Shown: positions 43,202 to 51,162 of the stretch, in pieces
How positions within the stretch are numbered: the first letter of the stretch is position 1
Layout of the letters: each line of letters opens with the position of its first letter
Assembly (NCBI RefSeq): GCF_004522095.1
Contig: NZ_SPUI01000002.1
Coordinates: 558,001 to 622,000 of the forward strand
Length of the DNA stretch: 64,000 bases
Direction of reading: 5' to 3'
Source: Nocardioides sp. 503
GTDB taxonomy: Bacteria > Actinomycetota > Actinomycetes > Propionibacteriales > Nocardioidaceae
The notes under the pieces: model-generated
Database searches by the model: none
Told to the model about the DNA's origin: nothing
The model's input: the letters and a program-made list of their open reading frames with translations, nothing else
Program-made: the position numbers and the translations under genes

Positions 43202-43711
43202 GTGACCATCCACAGCACCCACCCGTTCGCGGACCCCGACCCTGATCCGGTACGCCGGCTGCGCGGTCGCCTCGGCGGCGCGGTGAGCCTGTGGACGGCA
43301 GGATCCGGTCGCGACCGCTCCGGACTGACGGTCACCTCGCTGATGCTGGCGCACGGCGAGCCCGCCCACCTGCTGGGTCTGCTCGACCCGGACGCCGACC
43401 TCACCGAGGGGCTCCTGGACGCCGGCCGTGGCGTCGTGCAGCTGCTCTCCTGGCCCGACCGCGACCTCGCCGAGGCCTTCGCCGGCACCGCCCCGGCACC
43501 GGGCGGCCCGTTCCGGATGTCGCCCTTCGAGGAGACCGAGTGGGGCCCGCGGCTGACCTCGGCCGACACCTGGGCCGGCGTGAGCGTCGTCGACAGCCGC
43601 GAGGTGGGCTGGTCGCTGGAGGTCACCTGCCGCATCGACGCCGTCACCGTCGGCGACGACGAGGCGCCGCTGCTGCACCGGCGCGGGCGCTACGTGCGGC
43701 CGGGCGCGTGA
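43202..43711 (+). CDS. flavin reductase-like, FMN-binding protein
   Basis: 169 residues. A split-barrel flavin reductase pattern: V-S-L-W-T-A-G-x(5)-S-G-L-T-V-T-S-L near 29-46, H-L-L-G-L-L-D-P-D-A-D-L and a C-terminal L-L-H-R-R-G-R-Y strand. The classic flavin reductase motif is V-T-x(8)-G-x-T-x-S-x, matched here with S-G-L-T-V-T-S. NAD(P)H specificity is unclear. It overlaps the next gene by 4 bases, so the two work together. Confidence 0.75.
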   Translation: MTIHSTHPFADPDPDPVRRLRGRLGGAVSLWTAGSGRDRSGLTVTSLMLAHGEPAHLLGLLDPDADLTEGLLDAGRGVVQLLSWPDRDLAEAFAGTAPAPGGPFRMSPFEETEWGPRLTSADTWAGVSVVDSREVGWSLEVTCRIDAVTVGDDEAPLLHRRGRYVRPGA

Positions 43712-44391
43712 CGTTCCCACGCGACAAGGTGCTCGTGCGGCAGGTGAGCGCGTCCAGCCGGGTGGTCGACCCGACGATCGAGCTGGCCATCTCGGAGGTG
43801 TGGTCCGACCAGCTCGCCGAGGCGGCGGCCCGCGGCCTCCCACTGGCCGACGCGCCGGCGTACCGGCTGGAGTCGGCGGCCGAGCGCGACGGCGTGCTGG
43901 AGCTCGGACTGACGCTGGAGCCCTACCGCGTGCACTCCGCCATGAAGGTGCTGCACCGTGACCCACGCGTCCGTCCCGAGCACCACGACCGGACGTTCGT
44001 CGCGGACGGCCTGGTGCGCACGGCCGATGACCAGTACCTCCTGCTGAGCACGCCCAAGGTCACCGGTGTCGAGCTCCAGCTGGTGGGCGGGACGGCCTCA
44101 CCCGCGCAGCGCGTCCTCGAGACGTCCGACGACCTGTTCGAGTTCATGTCGCAGCGGGTGGAGCGGGCGCTGGGGGTGCAGGCGTCCCAGGTGGACGTCC
44201 TCGGCGTCCTGGGGATGGTGCGCCTGGAGGTCGGCTGCGTCAACGCGGTCTTCGACGTGAGGCTGACGGTCCGGGCCGACGAGGTGCGCCTGCGTCCGGG
44301 ATCCGATGTGGTCGTCGTGCCGAGCGCAGAGCTGGGCGACTTCCTCGCCGCCGGTCCGGCGTACCTTCCGGCGATCGCGACGTTGCTGTAG
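43708..44391 (+). CDS. unassigned protein, possibly Nudix-like fold
   Basis: 227 residues, not confidently recognised. D-R-T-F-V-A-D-G-L-V-R-T-A-D-D-Q-Y-L-L-L-S-T-P-K near 90-113 and the Q-L-V-G-G-T-A-S-P segment near 123-131 recall the strand-loop-strand core and G-G-x turn of Nudix hydrolases. However, no full G-x5-E-x7-R-E-U-x-E-E-x-G-U box is present, so a catalytic Nudix assignment is not supported. No membrane segments or signal. Coupled to the flavin-reductase-like gene by 4 bases. It is the last normal-GC gene before the ATPase island. Confidence 0.6.
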   Translation: MTFPRDKVLVRQVSASSRVVDPTIELAISEVWSDQLAEAAARGLPLADAPAYRLESAAERDGVLELGLTLEPYRVHSAMKVLHRDPRVRPEHHDRTFVADGLVRTADDQYLLLSTPKVTGVELQLVGGTASPAQRVLETSDDLFEFMSQRVERALGVQASQVDVLGVLGMVRLEVGCVNAVFDVRLTVRADEVRLRPGSDVVVVPSAELGDFLAAGPAYLPAIATLL

Positions 44392-44453
44392 GTGGTTGGT
44401 CGTGGTGTCGCTCTGTTACCCGTCCTGGAGTGACGGTGCGGCCGGGAGCCTGC

Positions 44454-44512
44454 TTTATCGTCTTTATTGACATTTATGGAGATCCGATAAACCCGACTAA
44501 ATCAGATAAGAT
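44454..44512 (+). promoter_or_regulatory. AT-rich control region with repeated TTTATNG boxes and a -10 (TAAGAT)
   Basis: Three direct TTTATNG copies start at 44454, 44463 and 44473 (steps of 9 and 10 bases). An inverted copy CGATAAA lies at 44485-44491, and a looser CAGATAA at 44503-44509. TTGACA occurs at 44467-44472. TAAGAT (44507-44512) ends 6 bases before the GTG of the ATPase gene, giving a probable leaderless start. Helically phased repeats over a promoter suggest an operator. The region is strikingly AT-rich for this chromosome. Confidence 0.5.
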
Positions 44513-44518
44513 CCACGT

Positions 44519-45742
44519 GTGGACCCGATCAGAAATCCGTACACGCCAAACGCTGGGGCGCAGCCCCCGGCCGTGCTCGGACGTGACGCGCAACTGAAGA
44601 ACTTCGACCTGCTGCTTCGTCGCATGAGCGCTGGGCGCACGGAACAGTCCATGATCATCACGGGACTGCGCGGGGTCGGTAAGACGGTGTTGTTGGGTCG
44701 TTTCAGGACCAAGGCTCAAGAGTTGGACTGGGTCGTGGTCGAGCGCGAGGTCTCCAAGCACGATGACGAGCAGTTCCGGCGGCAGATGGTGAGCGCGATT
44801 CGCACTTCTCTGTTCGAGATGTCGCCCAAAGCCCGTTGGAGTAACCGCATGCGGCGCGCAGCGGCGGTGCTGAAGTCCTTCAGTGTCTCGGTAGATCCAG
44901 GCGGGGCCCTCACCGGTGGCATCGACGTTGAGGCCGCGCAAGGCTTCGCCGATCAACAGGACCTGCAAGCGGACCTCACTGACCTCCTGGTGGCCGTTGG
45001 GGAGGCGGCGACAGACGTCCAGAGGGGTCTGGTGCTGCTCTTCGACGAGGTGCAATTCCTCTCCACCACGCAGTTGGAGGCGCTGATCTCGGCGTTGCAC
45101 AAGACCGTTCAGCGAGGGCTCCCCGTCACGATGGTGGGAGCTGGCCTCCCGCAGATCGCAGAGCTGGCGGGGGACGCCAAGTCGTACTCGGAGCGATTGT
45201 TCAAGTTCCCGCGCATCGGGAATCTCGATGATCAGGACGCTCGAGCGGCCCTGGCTGAGCCCGCGCAGGACGAAGGCGCTGAATACAGTGACGATGCCCT
45301 GACCCTGGCGCTTGAGGTAACGGGCGGGTATCCATACTTCTTGCAAGAGCTTGGCTACGCCGTCTGGGGAGTCGCAGATGGCCCCGTGATCACACGCGAG
45401 GACGTGCTCCTAGCCGTCCCCACTTATGAGGCGAAGCTCGATGAGTCCTTCTTCCGCGTGAGATTGGATCGGGCCACGGAGATGGAGCGCATCTACCTGC
45501 GAGCCATGGCCGAGCTTGGTCCTGCAGCGCAGAAGGCTCAAGACGTGGCTGCAGTCATCGGACGCAAGTCGACGCAGATGGGTCCTACGCGGGCCCAGCT
45601 GATCAACATGGGGCTGCTCTACACCCCCGAGCACGGCTACGCCGCGTTCACGGTGCCGCACTTCGACAAGTTCCTGCTTCGGGCCATTCCTGAACTGATG
45701 TTGCCGCCTGACCGGCCGAGGAAGTCGAGGAAGAAGGACTGA
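44519..45742 (+). CDS. solitary AAA/STAND-type ATPase with C-terminal winged helix
   Basis: 407 residues. N-terminal M-D-P-I-R-N-P-Y-T-P-x-A-G then L-G-R-D-A-Q-L; Walker A G-L-R-G-V-G-K-T (49-56); Walker B L-V-L-L-F-D-E (171-177); sensor-1 strand V-T-M-V-G-A-G-L-P (203-211); an R-L-F-K-F-P-R-I arginine segment (226-233); and a winged-helix-like end (about 325-395). The plan resembles Orc1/Cdc6-like and archaeal-type ATPases. A 407-residue stand-alone ATPase of this type is common in actinobacteria without known role. Visible codon use differs from its neighbours (more A/T in third positions), suggesting transfer. It sits between MacS and its probable regulator. No partner nuclease, transposase or toxin is encoded beside it. 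Confidence 0.85.
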   Translation: MDPIRNPYTPNAGAQPPAVLGRDAQLKNFDLLLRRMSAGRTEQSMIITGLRGVGKTVLLGRFRTKAQELDWVVVEREVSKHDDEQFRRQMVSAIRTSLFEMSPKARWSNRMRRAAAVLKSFSVSVDPGGALTGGIDVEAAQGFADQQDLQADLTDLLVAVGEAATDVQRGLVLLFDEVQFLSTTQLEALISALHKTVQRGLPVTMVGAGLPQIAELAGDAKSYSERLFKFPRIGNLDDQDARAALAEPAQDEGAEYSDDALTLALEVTGGYPYFLQELGYAVWGVADGPVITREDVLLAVPTYEAKLDESFFRVRLDRATEMERIYLRAMAELGPAAQKAQDVAAVIGRKSTQMGPTRAQLINMGLLYTPEHGYAAFTVPHFDKFLLRAIPELMLPPDRPRKSRKKD

Positions 45743-45787
45743 CCGCTCGCTGCGCGGGCGCCTACATCCCGGTTGCGTCGAGGGCGG

Positions 45788-45811
45788 GACAACTAACGTT
45801 GTCAGTAGGGT
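45788..45811 (+). promoter_or_regulatory. palindrome and -10 element ahead of the response regulator
   Basis: GACAAC-TAAC-GTTGTC (45788-45803) is a 6-bp inverted repeat directly in front of TAGGGT (45806-45811), which ends 7 bases before ATG 45819. The palindrome sits in the -35/spacer region, fitting binding by a dimeric regulator, possibly the gene's own product. The message should be leaderless. Confidence 0.45.
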
Positions 45812-45818
45812 CCATGCC

Positions 45819-46487
45819 ATGCAGCCGGAGACGATCGACGACCAGCCGACCCGGGTGATGGTCGTGGACGACCACCCGATGTGGCGCGACGCCGTCGAGC
45901 GCGACCTCCAGGCCGCGGGCTTCGACGTCGTGGGCGTCGCGAGCAACGGGAGCGAGGCGCTGGCGCGCTTCCCCGCCTGCCGCCCGCAGGTGGTGGTGCT
46001 GGACCTCCAGATCCCCGAGCCCAACGGCGTCGCGGTGACCGCCGAGGTGCTGCGCCAGGACCCGGCCGCCCGCGTGCTGATCCTGTCGGCGTCGGGGGAG
46101 CAGGCCGACGTGCTCGAGGCGGTGAAGGCGGGCGCGACCGGCTACCTGGTCAAGTCGGCCTCGCGCGAGGAGCTGCTGTCCGCCGTACGGCGGGTGGCGG
46201 CGGGCGACACGGTGTTCACGCCCGGTCTCGCGGGGCTGGTGCTGGGGGAGTTCCGCCGGCTCCTGGAGCCGGTCGAGGACCCGATGCGCCCGCAGCTGAC
46301 CGAGCGGGAGACCGAGATCCTCAAGATGGTCGCCAAGGGGATGTCCTACAAGCAGATCGCCGAGCGGCTGGTGCTCTCGCACCGCACGGTGCAGAACCAC
46401 GTCCAGAACACCCTGCGCAAGCTGCAGATGCACAACCGCGTCGAGCTCACCCGCTGGGCGATCGAGCAGGGCCTCGACGACGACTGA
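45819..46487 (+). CDS. LuxR/NarL-family response regulator (probable MacS partner)
   Basis: 222 residues. Receiver domain 10-130 with D17-D18, phospho-acceptor D62 in V-V-L-D-L-Q-I-P, and K113 in Y-L-V-K-S-A. The NarL-type helix-turn-helix (about 158-222) has L-T-E-R-E-T-E-I-L-K-M-V-A-K-G-M-S-Y-K-Q-I-A and V-Q-N-H-V-Q-N. It is expected to pair with a HisKA_3 kinase; the MacS-type kinase ending at 40911 is the nearest, and the two are normally adjacent in relatives. Here it has its own promoter, as expected once separated. Confidence 0.92.
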   Translation: MQPETIDDQPTRVMVVDDHPMWRDAVERDLQAAGFDVVGVASNGSEALARFPACRPQVVVLDLQIPEPNGVAVTAEVLRQDPAARVLILSASGEQADVLEAVKAGATGYLVKSASREELLSAVRRVAAGDTVFTPGLAGLVLGEFRRLLEPVEDPMRPQLTERETEILKMVAKGMSYKQIAERLVLSHRTVQNHVQNTLRKLQMHNRVELTRWAIEQGLDDD

Positions 46488-46491
46488 GGGC

Positions 46492-47721
46492 TCACGCCCC
46501 GCGAGCGGGGTGGGGCTTGCCGCCCGCGGGGGAGGCGTCGACGAGGTCGTGCTGCACGCCGTAGCGCGTGCGCAGCCGGAGCTCCTGCCGCTGGCGGTAG
46601 CGCTCGCCGAGGCGGCGCCGGGGCTCCAGCGTCCACGGCCGTCGGTCCAGCGCGCCGTTGGCGCGGGTCAGCACCGGACCGACCCGCTCCACGAGGCGCT
46701 TCGTGCGCGGCGCCTGCGGGATGCCGAGCTCGTCGGCGATCTCGTCGCCGAGGAAGATCCGCTCCAGGCCGTGGACCACCGGCGGCGCGAGCCGACGCAG
46801 ACGGGCCGGGCGCGCGGGCAGCAGCTCCTCGATCTCGGGCACCAGGAAGTCGGCGTTGATGCTGCCGACGAGCTCGCGGCAGTAGGCGTCGACCGGCGGG
46901 CGCGTCAGCAGGTAGATCTCCTCGAGCCGCTCCTGCTCCGCGCGGTCGCGCGGCAGGAGCGCGGCGTCGATGCCGAGCAGGTGGCCGAGGTAGCGCCAGC
47001 GCGCGTAGGCGGCGGCCTCCTCGGCCGGGAGGTGCGGCGCCCCGATCGCGCGCATGCCGCGGACCGGGATCAGGCAGAACTCCACCAGCGTGTAGCCGAG
47101 GTAGGCCTGGCAGATAGGCACGCCCCACGCGGGTAGGTCCCAGGCAGGGTCCTCGCGCAGGGCGGCGCGCACCATCGCGTGGATGACCCGCACCCGCACG
47201 GTGAGCTCGAAGCCGGTGGAGAAGCGCTCCAGCCCGCCGCTGCCACTGACCGCGACGAGCCAGGAGCCGACCTCGATCGTGCGGGCGCCGGCGTTCTCGA
47301 CGTAGCGCCCGGTCATCTCCAGCGGACGCGACGCCGCGGAGTTGGCGTAGCCGCTGACCAGCGAGGCGGCCCCGAGCACGATCCCGGACTGCCGGGTGTA
47401 GCGCCCGATGTAGGCGCTGTCGCGGTCGATGCGCTCGAGGTCGACCCAGTCGGGGACGTCGTCGAGCTGCGCGAACAGCGCCCGCAGCGAGTCCGGCGCG
47501 TCGCCCACCGCCTCGATGCCGTCGCGGCAGGCCGTCCTGAGCATCCGCATGGCGCGGCCGTGCCCGAGGCCCGCGACGTCGGCGACGAAGGCGTCCGCCA
47601 GCGGGTCGCCTGCCCACATCGCGTCGAAGTACGTCGCCGCGAACTCGCCGAAGCGCCGGTGCGCCTCGTCCACACGGCGCACGGTCGTCGGGAGTCCGGG
47701 CGGTGCGCTCTCGGCTGCCAT
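46492..47721 (-). CDS. MpaB-family (DUF2236) oxygenase-like protein
   Basis: 409 residues. All-helical heme-oxygenase-like family named after the fungal mycophenolic acid enzyme MpaB. The conserved R-V-I-H-A-M-V-R segment near 175 and G-V-P-I-C-Q-A-Y-L-G-Y-T-L-V-E-F near 200 give the histidine and the helix that faces the heme in latex clearing protein and MpaB relatives. The R-W-R-Y-L-G-H-L-L-G-I-D block near 241 is also family-typical. Bacterial members include rubber oxygenases, but substrates vary. No secretion signal. It starts at ATG 47721 behind a TATGCT hexamer and is convergent with the response regulator. Confidence 0.87.
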   Translation of the reverse strand: MAAESAPPGLPTTVRRVDEAHRRFGEFAATYFDAMWAGDPLADAFVADVAGLGHGRAMRMLRTACRDGIEAVGDAPDSLRALFAQLDDVPDWVDLERIDRDSAYIGRYTRQSGIVLGAASLVSGYANSAASRPLEMTGRYVENAGARTIEVGSWLVAVSGSGGLERFSTGFELTVRVRVIHAMVRAALREDPAWDLPAWGVPICQAYLGYTLVEFCLIPVRGMRAIGAPHLPAEEAAAYARWRYLGHLLGIDAALLPRDRAEQERLEEIYLLTRPPVDAYCRELVGSINADFLVPEIEELLPARPARLRRLAPPVVHGLERIFLGDEIADELGIPQAPRTKRLVERVGPVLTRANGALDRRPWTLEPRRRLGERYRQRQELRLRTRYGVQHDLVDASPAGGKPHPARGA

Positions 47722-47727
47722 CCGGCG

Positions 47728-47733
47728 AGCATA
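47728..47733 (-). promoter_or_regulatory. -10 element (TATGCT), leaderless start for the MpaB-like gene
   Basis: Minus-strand TATGCT is 6 bases from ATG 47721. The divergent gene uses the same hexamer at 47766, 33 bases away. Confidence 0.5.
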
Positions 47734-47765
47734 GGAGTCCGGAGCCCCGGGCGGGCCGACCGTCC

Positions 47766-47771
47766 TATGCT
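47766..47771 (+). promoter_or_regulatory. -10 element (TATGCT), leaderless start for the NAT gene
   Basis: TATGCT ends 6 bases before GTG 47778 and decides that start over longer in-frame choices. Confidence 0.5.
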
Positions 47772-47777
47772 CGGCGG

Positions 47778-48626
47778 GTGCCGATCAGCGCCTACCTCCG
47801 GCGCCTGGGTGTCGACCAGGCCCTGCCGCCGACGCTGGAGTCGCTGCGCCTGCTTCACCGCCGGCACCTCGCGACGTTGCCCTACGAGAACCTCGGCATC
47901 ATGCTCGCGCAGACCCCCTCGGTCGACCCCGAGTCGAGCCTGGAGCGCGTCGGCGAGGTCGGTCGCGCCGGCTACTGCCTGCACCAGAACGCCGTGCTGG
48001 AGCGGGTCCTGGTCGACCTCGGCTTCACGGTCGAGCGGCGCCACGGGCACGTGTGGACGCAGGAGGGCGACCGCGACAGCCCGGCCCTCAACCACCTGGC
48101 GCTGGTGGTCTCGGGGCTGCCGACGGACGACAACCGGGGCGGGCGCTGGTGGCCCGACGTCGGGCTGGGCGAGGGCTTCTGGGAGCCGCTGCCGCTGCTC
48201 GTGGGTGAGTACGCCGACGGGCCGTTCCGGTTCGCGATCACCGACGTCAGGCCGGACGGCTGGTCTTTCCGCAACGACCCGAGCGGCGCGTTCGTCGGCC
48301 TGGAGGTCACGAGCCGCCCGACCGACCCCGCGGCGGTCCTTGCGGCGCACGCGGTGCTGTCGACCCCGCCCGACGGCCCTTTCACCCGGCTGCTGGTGGT
48401 GCAGCGCCGCGACGAGGACGGCCTCGAGACGGTCCGTGGCTGCGTCGCCGGCCGCATCGACGCCTCCGGCCACCACACGAGGGACCTGACGACCTACGAC
48501 GCCTGGCTGGCGGCGCTGGCGGCCATCGGGCTGTCGCTGGAGGGCTTCGAGGACGACGATCTGCGCGCGCTGTTCGAGCGCAGCCTGGCCGGCCACGAGC
48601 GCTGGGTCGCGGCGGGTCGGCCCTGA
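47778..48626 (+). CDS. arylamine N-acetyltransferase
   Basis: 282 residues. Transfers acetyl from acetyl-CoA to arylamines and hydrazines through a cysteine thioester. The protease-like triad is C67 (G-R-A-G-Y-C-L-H-Q-N), H106 (A-L-N-H-L-A-L) and D127 (W-P-D-V-G-L-G). The N-terminal L-H-R-R-H-L-A-T-L-P-Y-E-N-L is the family entry motif. The usual G-R-G-G-x-C-x-E/F-x-N is here G-R-A-G-Y-C-L-H-Q-N, a mild change typical of some actinobacterial members. It ends sharing one base with the coiled-coil gene. Confidence 0.93.
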   Translation: MPISAYLRRLGVDQALPPTLESLRLLHRRHLATLPYENLGIMLAQTPSVDPESSLERVGEVGRAGYCLHQNAVLERVLVDLGFTVERRHGHVWTQEGDRDSPALNHLALVVSGLPTDDNRGGRWWPDVGLGEGFWEPLPLLVGEYADGPFRFAITDVRPDGWSFRNDPSGAFVGLEVTSRPTDPAAVLAAHAVLSTPPDGPFTRLLVVQRRDEDGLETVRGCVAGRIDASGHHTRDLTTYDAWLAALAAIGLSLEGFEDDDLRALFERSLAGHERWVAAGRP

Positions 48627-49519
48627 TGGCCGACGACCTGCTCGAGATCGCCGACGAGCTCTACGCCCTGGCGCTGCCCGACTTCACGCCCGCTCGCGAC
48701 GCCCGCGCCAAGGCGCTCAAGGGCACCGACCTCGCCGCGCCCGTCAAGGCACTGAAGAAACCCTCGCTCGCAGCCTGGGTCGTCAACCTGCTGGTGCGGC
48801 GCGACGGCGAGCAGGTGGAGCGGATCCTCGAGGTCGGGGCGTCCCTTCGCGAGGCGCAGGCCGCGATGTCGGGCGACGACCTGCGGGCGCTGACCCGCCA
48901 GCGGCGCCAGGTGACCGCGGCGATCACCCAGCAGGCGCGGTCGCTGGCGTCGGAGGCCGGCGTGAAGGTGACCTCCGCGGTCAGCGACCAGGTCGAGGCC
49001 ACCCTCACCGCGGCGATGCTCGACGAGCGGTGCGCCGAGGCCGTGCGCAGCGGGCTGCTCGTCACCGCGCTGTCCTCGACCGGCGTGGGGGAGACCGACC
49101 TCAGCGGCGCGGTCGCGCTCCCCGAGGCACTGGGCTTCACGGCGAGCCAGGTCGAGGAGGCCCCACCCCCGGGCCGCCCCGAGCTGCACGTCGTACCCGA
49201 CCCGGAGGCGGATGCCAAGGCCCTCGCCGCCGCGCAGGAGGCCCTGGACGCGGCCGACGAGGAGTTGTCCGAGGTCCAGGCCGCCTACGACGAGGCGGTC
49301 GGCGACGTCGAGCGGCTGGAGGCCCGCTCGATGCAGGTCCAGGCCGAGATCGACGAGCTCAAGCGAAAGCTCGCCGAGCTCGAGGAGACCTCCGAAGAGG
49401 TCGACGAGGAGCTCGAGGGCGCCGAGGAGACCAAGTCGGAGGCCCAGGACGCGCTCGACGAGGCGACCAAGGCCAGGGACAAGGTCGCGAAGCGGCTCGA
49501 CCGGCTTCAGCCGGACTAG
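48626..49519 (+). CDS. coiled-coil protein of unknown function
   Basis: 297 residues. The first third has short helices with an L-K-G-T-D-L-A-A-P-V-K-A-L-K-K-P-S-L-A-A-W-V-V-N-L-L block, which recurs in actinobacterial hypothetical proteins. From about 185 to the end it is an uninterrupted acidic coiled coil (heptads with E-L-E-E-T-S-E-E-V-D-E-E-L-E). No signal peptide, so probably cytosolic scaffold or filament-like. Translation is coupled to the NAT gene through a TGATG junction. Confidence 0.8.
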   Translation: MADDLLEIADELYALALPDFTPARDARAKALKGTDLAAPVKALKKPSLAAWVVNLLVRRDGEQVERILEVGASLREAQAAMSGDDLRALTRQRRQVTAAITQQARSLASEAGVKVTSAVSDQVEATLTAAMLDERCAEAVRSGLLVTALSSTGVGETDLSGAVALPEALGFTASQVEEAPPPGRPELHVVPDPEADAKALAAAQEALDAADEELSEVQAAYDEAVGDVERLEARSMQVQAEIDELKRKLAELEETSEEVDEELEGAEETKSEAQDALDEATKARDKVAKRLDRLQPD

Positions 49520-49711
49520 GCGTTGCCTCCATGTGGTGCTGACTGAGGGGCGATCTCAGTCGCTTCTGCCTGAGTTCGCATACGACCAGGGGACTCTGGC
49601 TGGATCGACGGCGACGAGATCGGCCGCGGCCACCGCCACTGCGACGACGGTACGGACGTGTGTGCGAACCCGAGCCCGGGTGATGGACATCATCGAGGAC
49701 TCACTGCCTTC

Positions 49712-50731
49712 TCACTTCCGCTTCACCTTGAACTTGACGACCAGGGGCGTCGGGTCCGAGAGACCCGTCGAGGGGTCGACCGCCGTGACGGTCACGACGT
49801 GCTTTCCGGGCTTGTAGCGCTTGCGGAACGGCGACGCACACGTCTTGACCGACCGCTTGTCGACCTTGCAGCGGAAGGTCGATCCGGGCACGGACGACCT
49901 GAACCTCAGCGTCACGGTGCGCTTGCTCATCTTCTTCTTCGTGATCCCGACCAGCCTGGTGTCGGGCCGCGGAACGGCGGGGGTGGGCGTCGTGGTCGGG
50001 CTCGGACTCGTGGTCGGGCTGGGCGTCGGGCAGGGGGTCTGCTGGGTCGACAGGGTCGGGCAGAGATCCTGGGTGACGTCGCCATAGCCGTCGCCGTCCG
50101 CGTCGGGCTCCAGCTGAGCCGCGAGATTGGCTGCGTACTGGTTCTCCGAGGGGGCACCGGTGAAGTCTGCGACGGCACCGTCGGTCTCCGGGTTGAAGTC
50201 CGACGCGGGGAGCGCGCTCGCTGCGTACCCGTTGATGGTGGCCACGTAGCACCACGACTTGGTGCCGGCCGGGCTGAGCACCTGCAGCGCGATCCGATCG
50301 CCGGGCTGGACGGTGATCCGCGTCGCGATGGCGACGATCGCAGGCCCGGACGCCTGACCGACCGCGCTCCGACCGACCACGGTGTACTGGTCGGCTGCCC
50401 CGGTGGGGCGGAGCACGAGGCCACGGGCGCTGGTGTCGGACTGGTAGGTGCTGAACGAGGTGATCACACCCGGCGCATGCGCCGTGTAGTCGACGCCCCC
50501 CGCGGGCCAGGTGCTCTGGATGATCGTCGGGTGTGCGCCGGACTCATCGCAGCGGATCCCTCCGTTGGTGACCTGGCCGATGGTGCTGGCGGTCGCGGCG
50601 TCGGCGCGGCCACCAGGCCCGGCGTCATCGTGGGAGGAGGCAGTCGCCGCGACCGGAACGGCCACGACTGCGGCCAGGAGGACGGTGGCCAGGACGGGAT
50701 GGGGGAATCGCGCCAACGCTGAAGAGGACAC
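49712..50731 (-). CDS. secreted protein with thrombospondin type-3-like calcium repeat and Ig-like end
   Basis: 339 residues from GTG 50731. A signal peptide covers about residues 1-33 and ends V-A-A-T-A-S-S. A disulfide-containing beta-rich domain spans about 40-185. Then E-P-D-A-D-G-D-G-Y-G-D-V-T-Q-D-L-C, the D-x-D-x-D-G calcium loop of thrombospondin type-3 repeats, follows at about 205-220. A Thr/Pro/Ser linker spans about 222-255, and an Ig-like or PKD-like basic domain with one cysteine pair (F-R-C-K-V-D and K-T-C-A-S-P) ends the protein. Surface adhesion or carbohydrate binding is possible; nothing enzymatic is seen. A TAGGTT -10 lies 7 bases ahead of the start. Confidence 0.8.
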   Translation of the reverse strand: MSSSALARFPHPVLATVLLAAVVAVPVAATASSHDDAGPGGRADAATASTIGQVTNGGIRCDESGAHPTIIQSTWPAGGVDYTAHAPGVITSFSTYQSDTSARGLVLRPTGAADQYTVVGRSAVGQASGPAIVAIATRITVQPGDRIALQVLSPAGTKSWCYVATINGYAASALPASDFNPETDGAVADFTGAPSENQYAANLAAQLEPDADGDGYGDVTQDLCPTLSTQQTPCPTPSPTTSPSPTTTPTPAVPRPDTRLVGITKKKMSKRTVTLRFRSSVPGSTFRCKVDKRSVKTCASPFRKRYKPGKHVVTVTAVDPSTGLSDPTPLVVKFKVKRK

Positions 50732-50738
50732 GTCTTTC

Positions 50739-50744
50739 AACCTA
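50739..50744 (-). promoter_or_regulatory. -10 element (TAGGTT), leaderless start for the secreted protein
   Basis: Minus-strand TAGGTT lies 7 bases before GTG 50731. It makes an alternative TTG start at 50740 unlikely, since that codon is part of the hexamer. Confidence 0.45.
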
Positions 50745-50840
50745 ACGAGAGATGTCGGCGGCCGGGATGGCCCTGACCGTGAAGTAGCAGCTGGTGACGC
50801 CACCGAGCCCGGCGTCGACGTAGGAGTTGCCCGCCACCGG
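50742..50840 (-). pseudogene. probable remnant of a fibronectin type III domain gene
   Basis: The minus strand reads N-S-Y-V-D-A-G-L-G-G-V-T-S-C-Y-F-T-V-R-A-I before a stop. That is the last two strands of a fibronectin III domain, usually Y-x-D-x-x-L-x-x-x-T-x-Y-x-Y-x-V-R-A-x-D. Only this tail is preserved; residues further upstream do not continue the domain. It lies directly before the secreted calcium-repeat gene. The rest of the 431-base gap (to 51162) holds no recognisable gene. Confidence 0.35.
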
Positions 50841-51162
50841 GCTGGATCTCACCGGGGTGGTCGACTGTCCGCCGGCCCTGGTGCCCCGATGGGCGTTGCG
50901 GCCGGACGACGACATGCTTGCTCCCAAGATCGCGGATCCTCTCGTCATCCCTGGTCTCGGCTAGTCGCCGAGTGGAACGTGTCCGAAGCCTGATGGTCTT
51001 CCCAGGTGCCACCCCAACCTGTGCAAGACGCTCATTCTCATCGTTACGAGGTTCTCATGTCAATGGCTGTTGATGGAACGTCAGACGTTCTCCGACTGGT
51101 GCCACCGGCCCTGTCGGTGCGGTTCCCGGTGGCCCGCGGACCACGTGCTGCAGACTGGGACG

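Noticed and set aside
49520..49711. 192-base gap after the coiled-coil gene, possible small RNA or terminator
   Set aside because: No clear hairpin, reading frame or promoter seen.
51025..51062. Possible Zur-type box (TGAGAATGA-like) upstream of mmuM
   Set aside because: Only about 10 of 15 positions fit, and no zinc-uptake gene is nearby.
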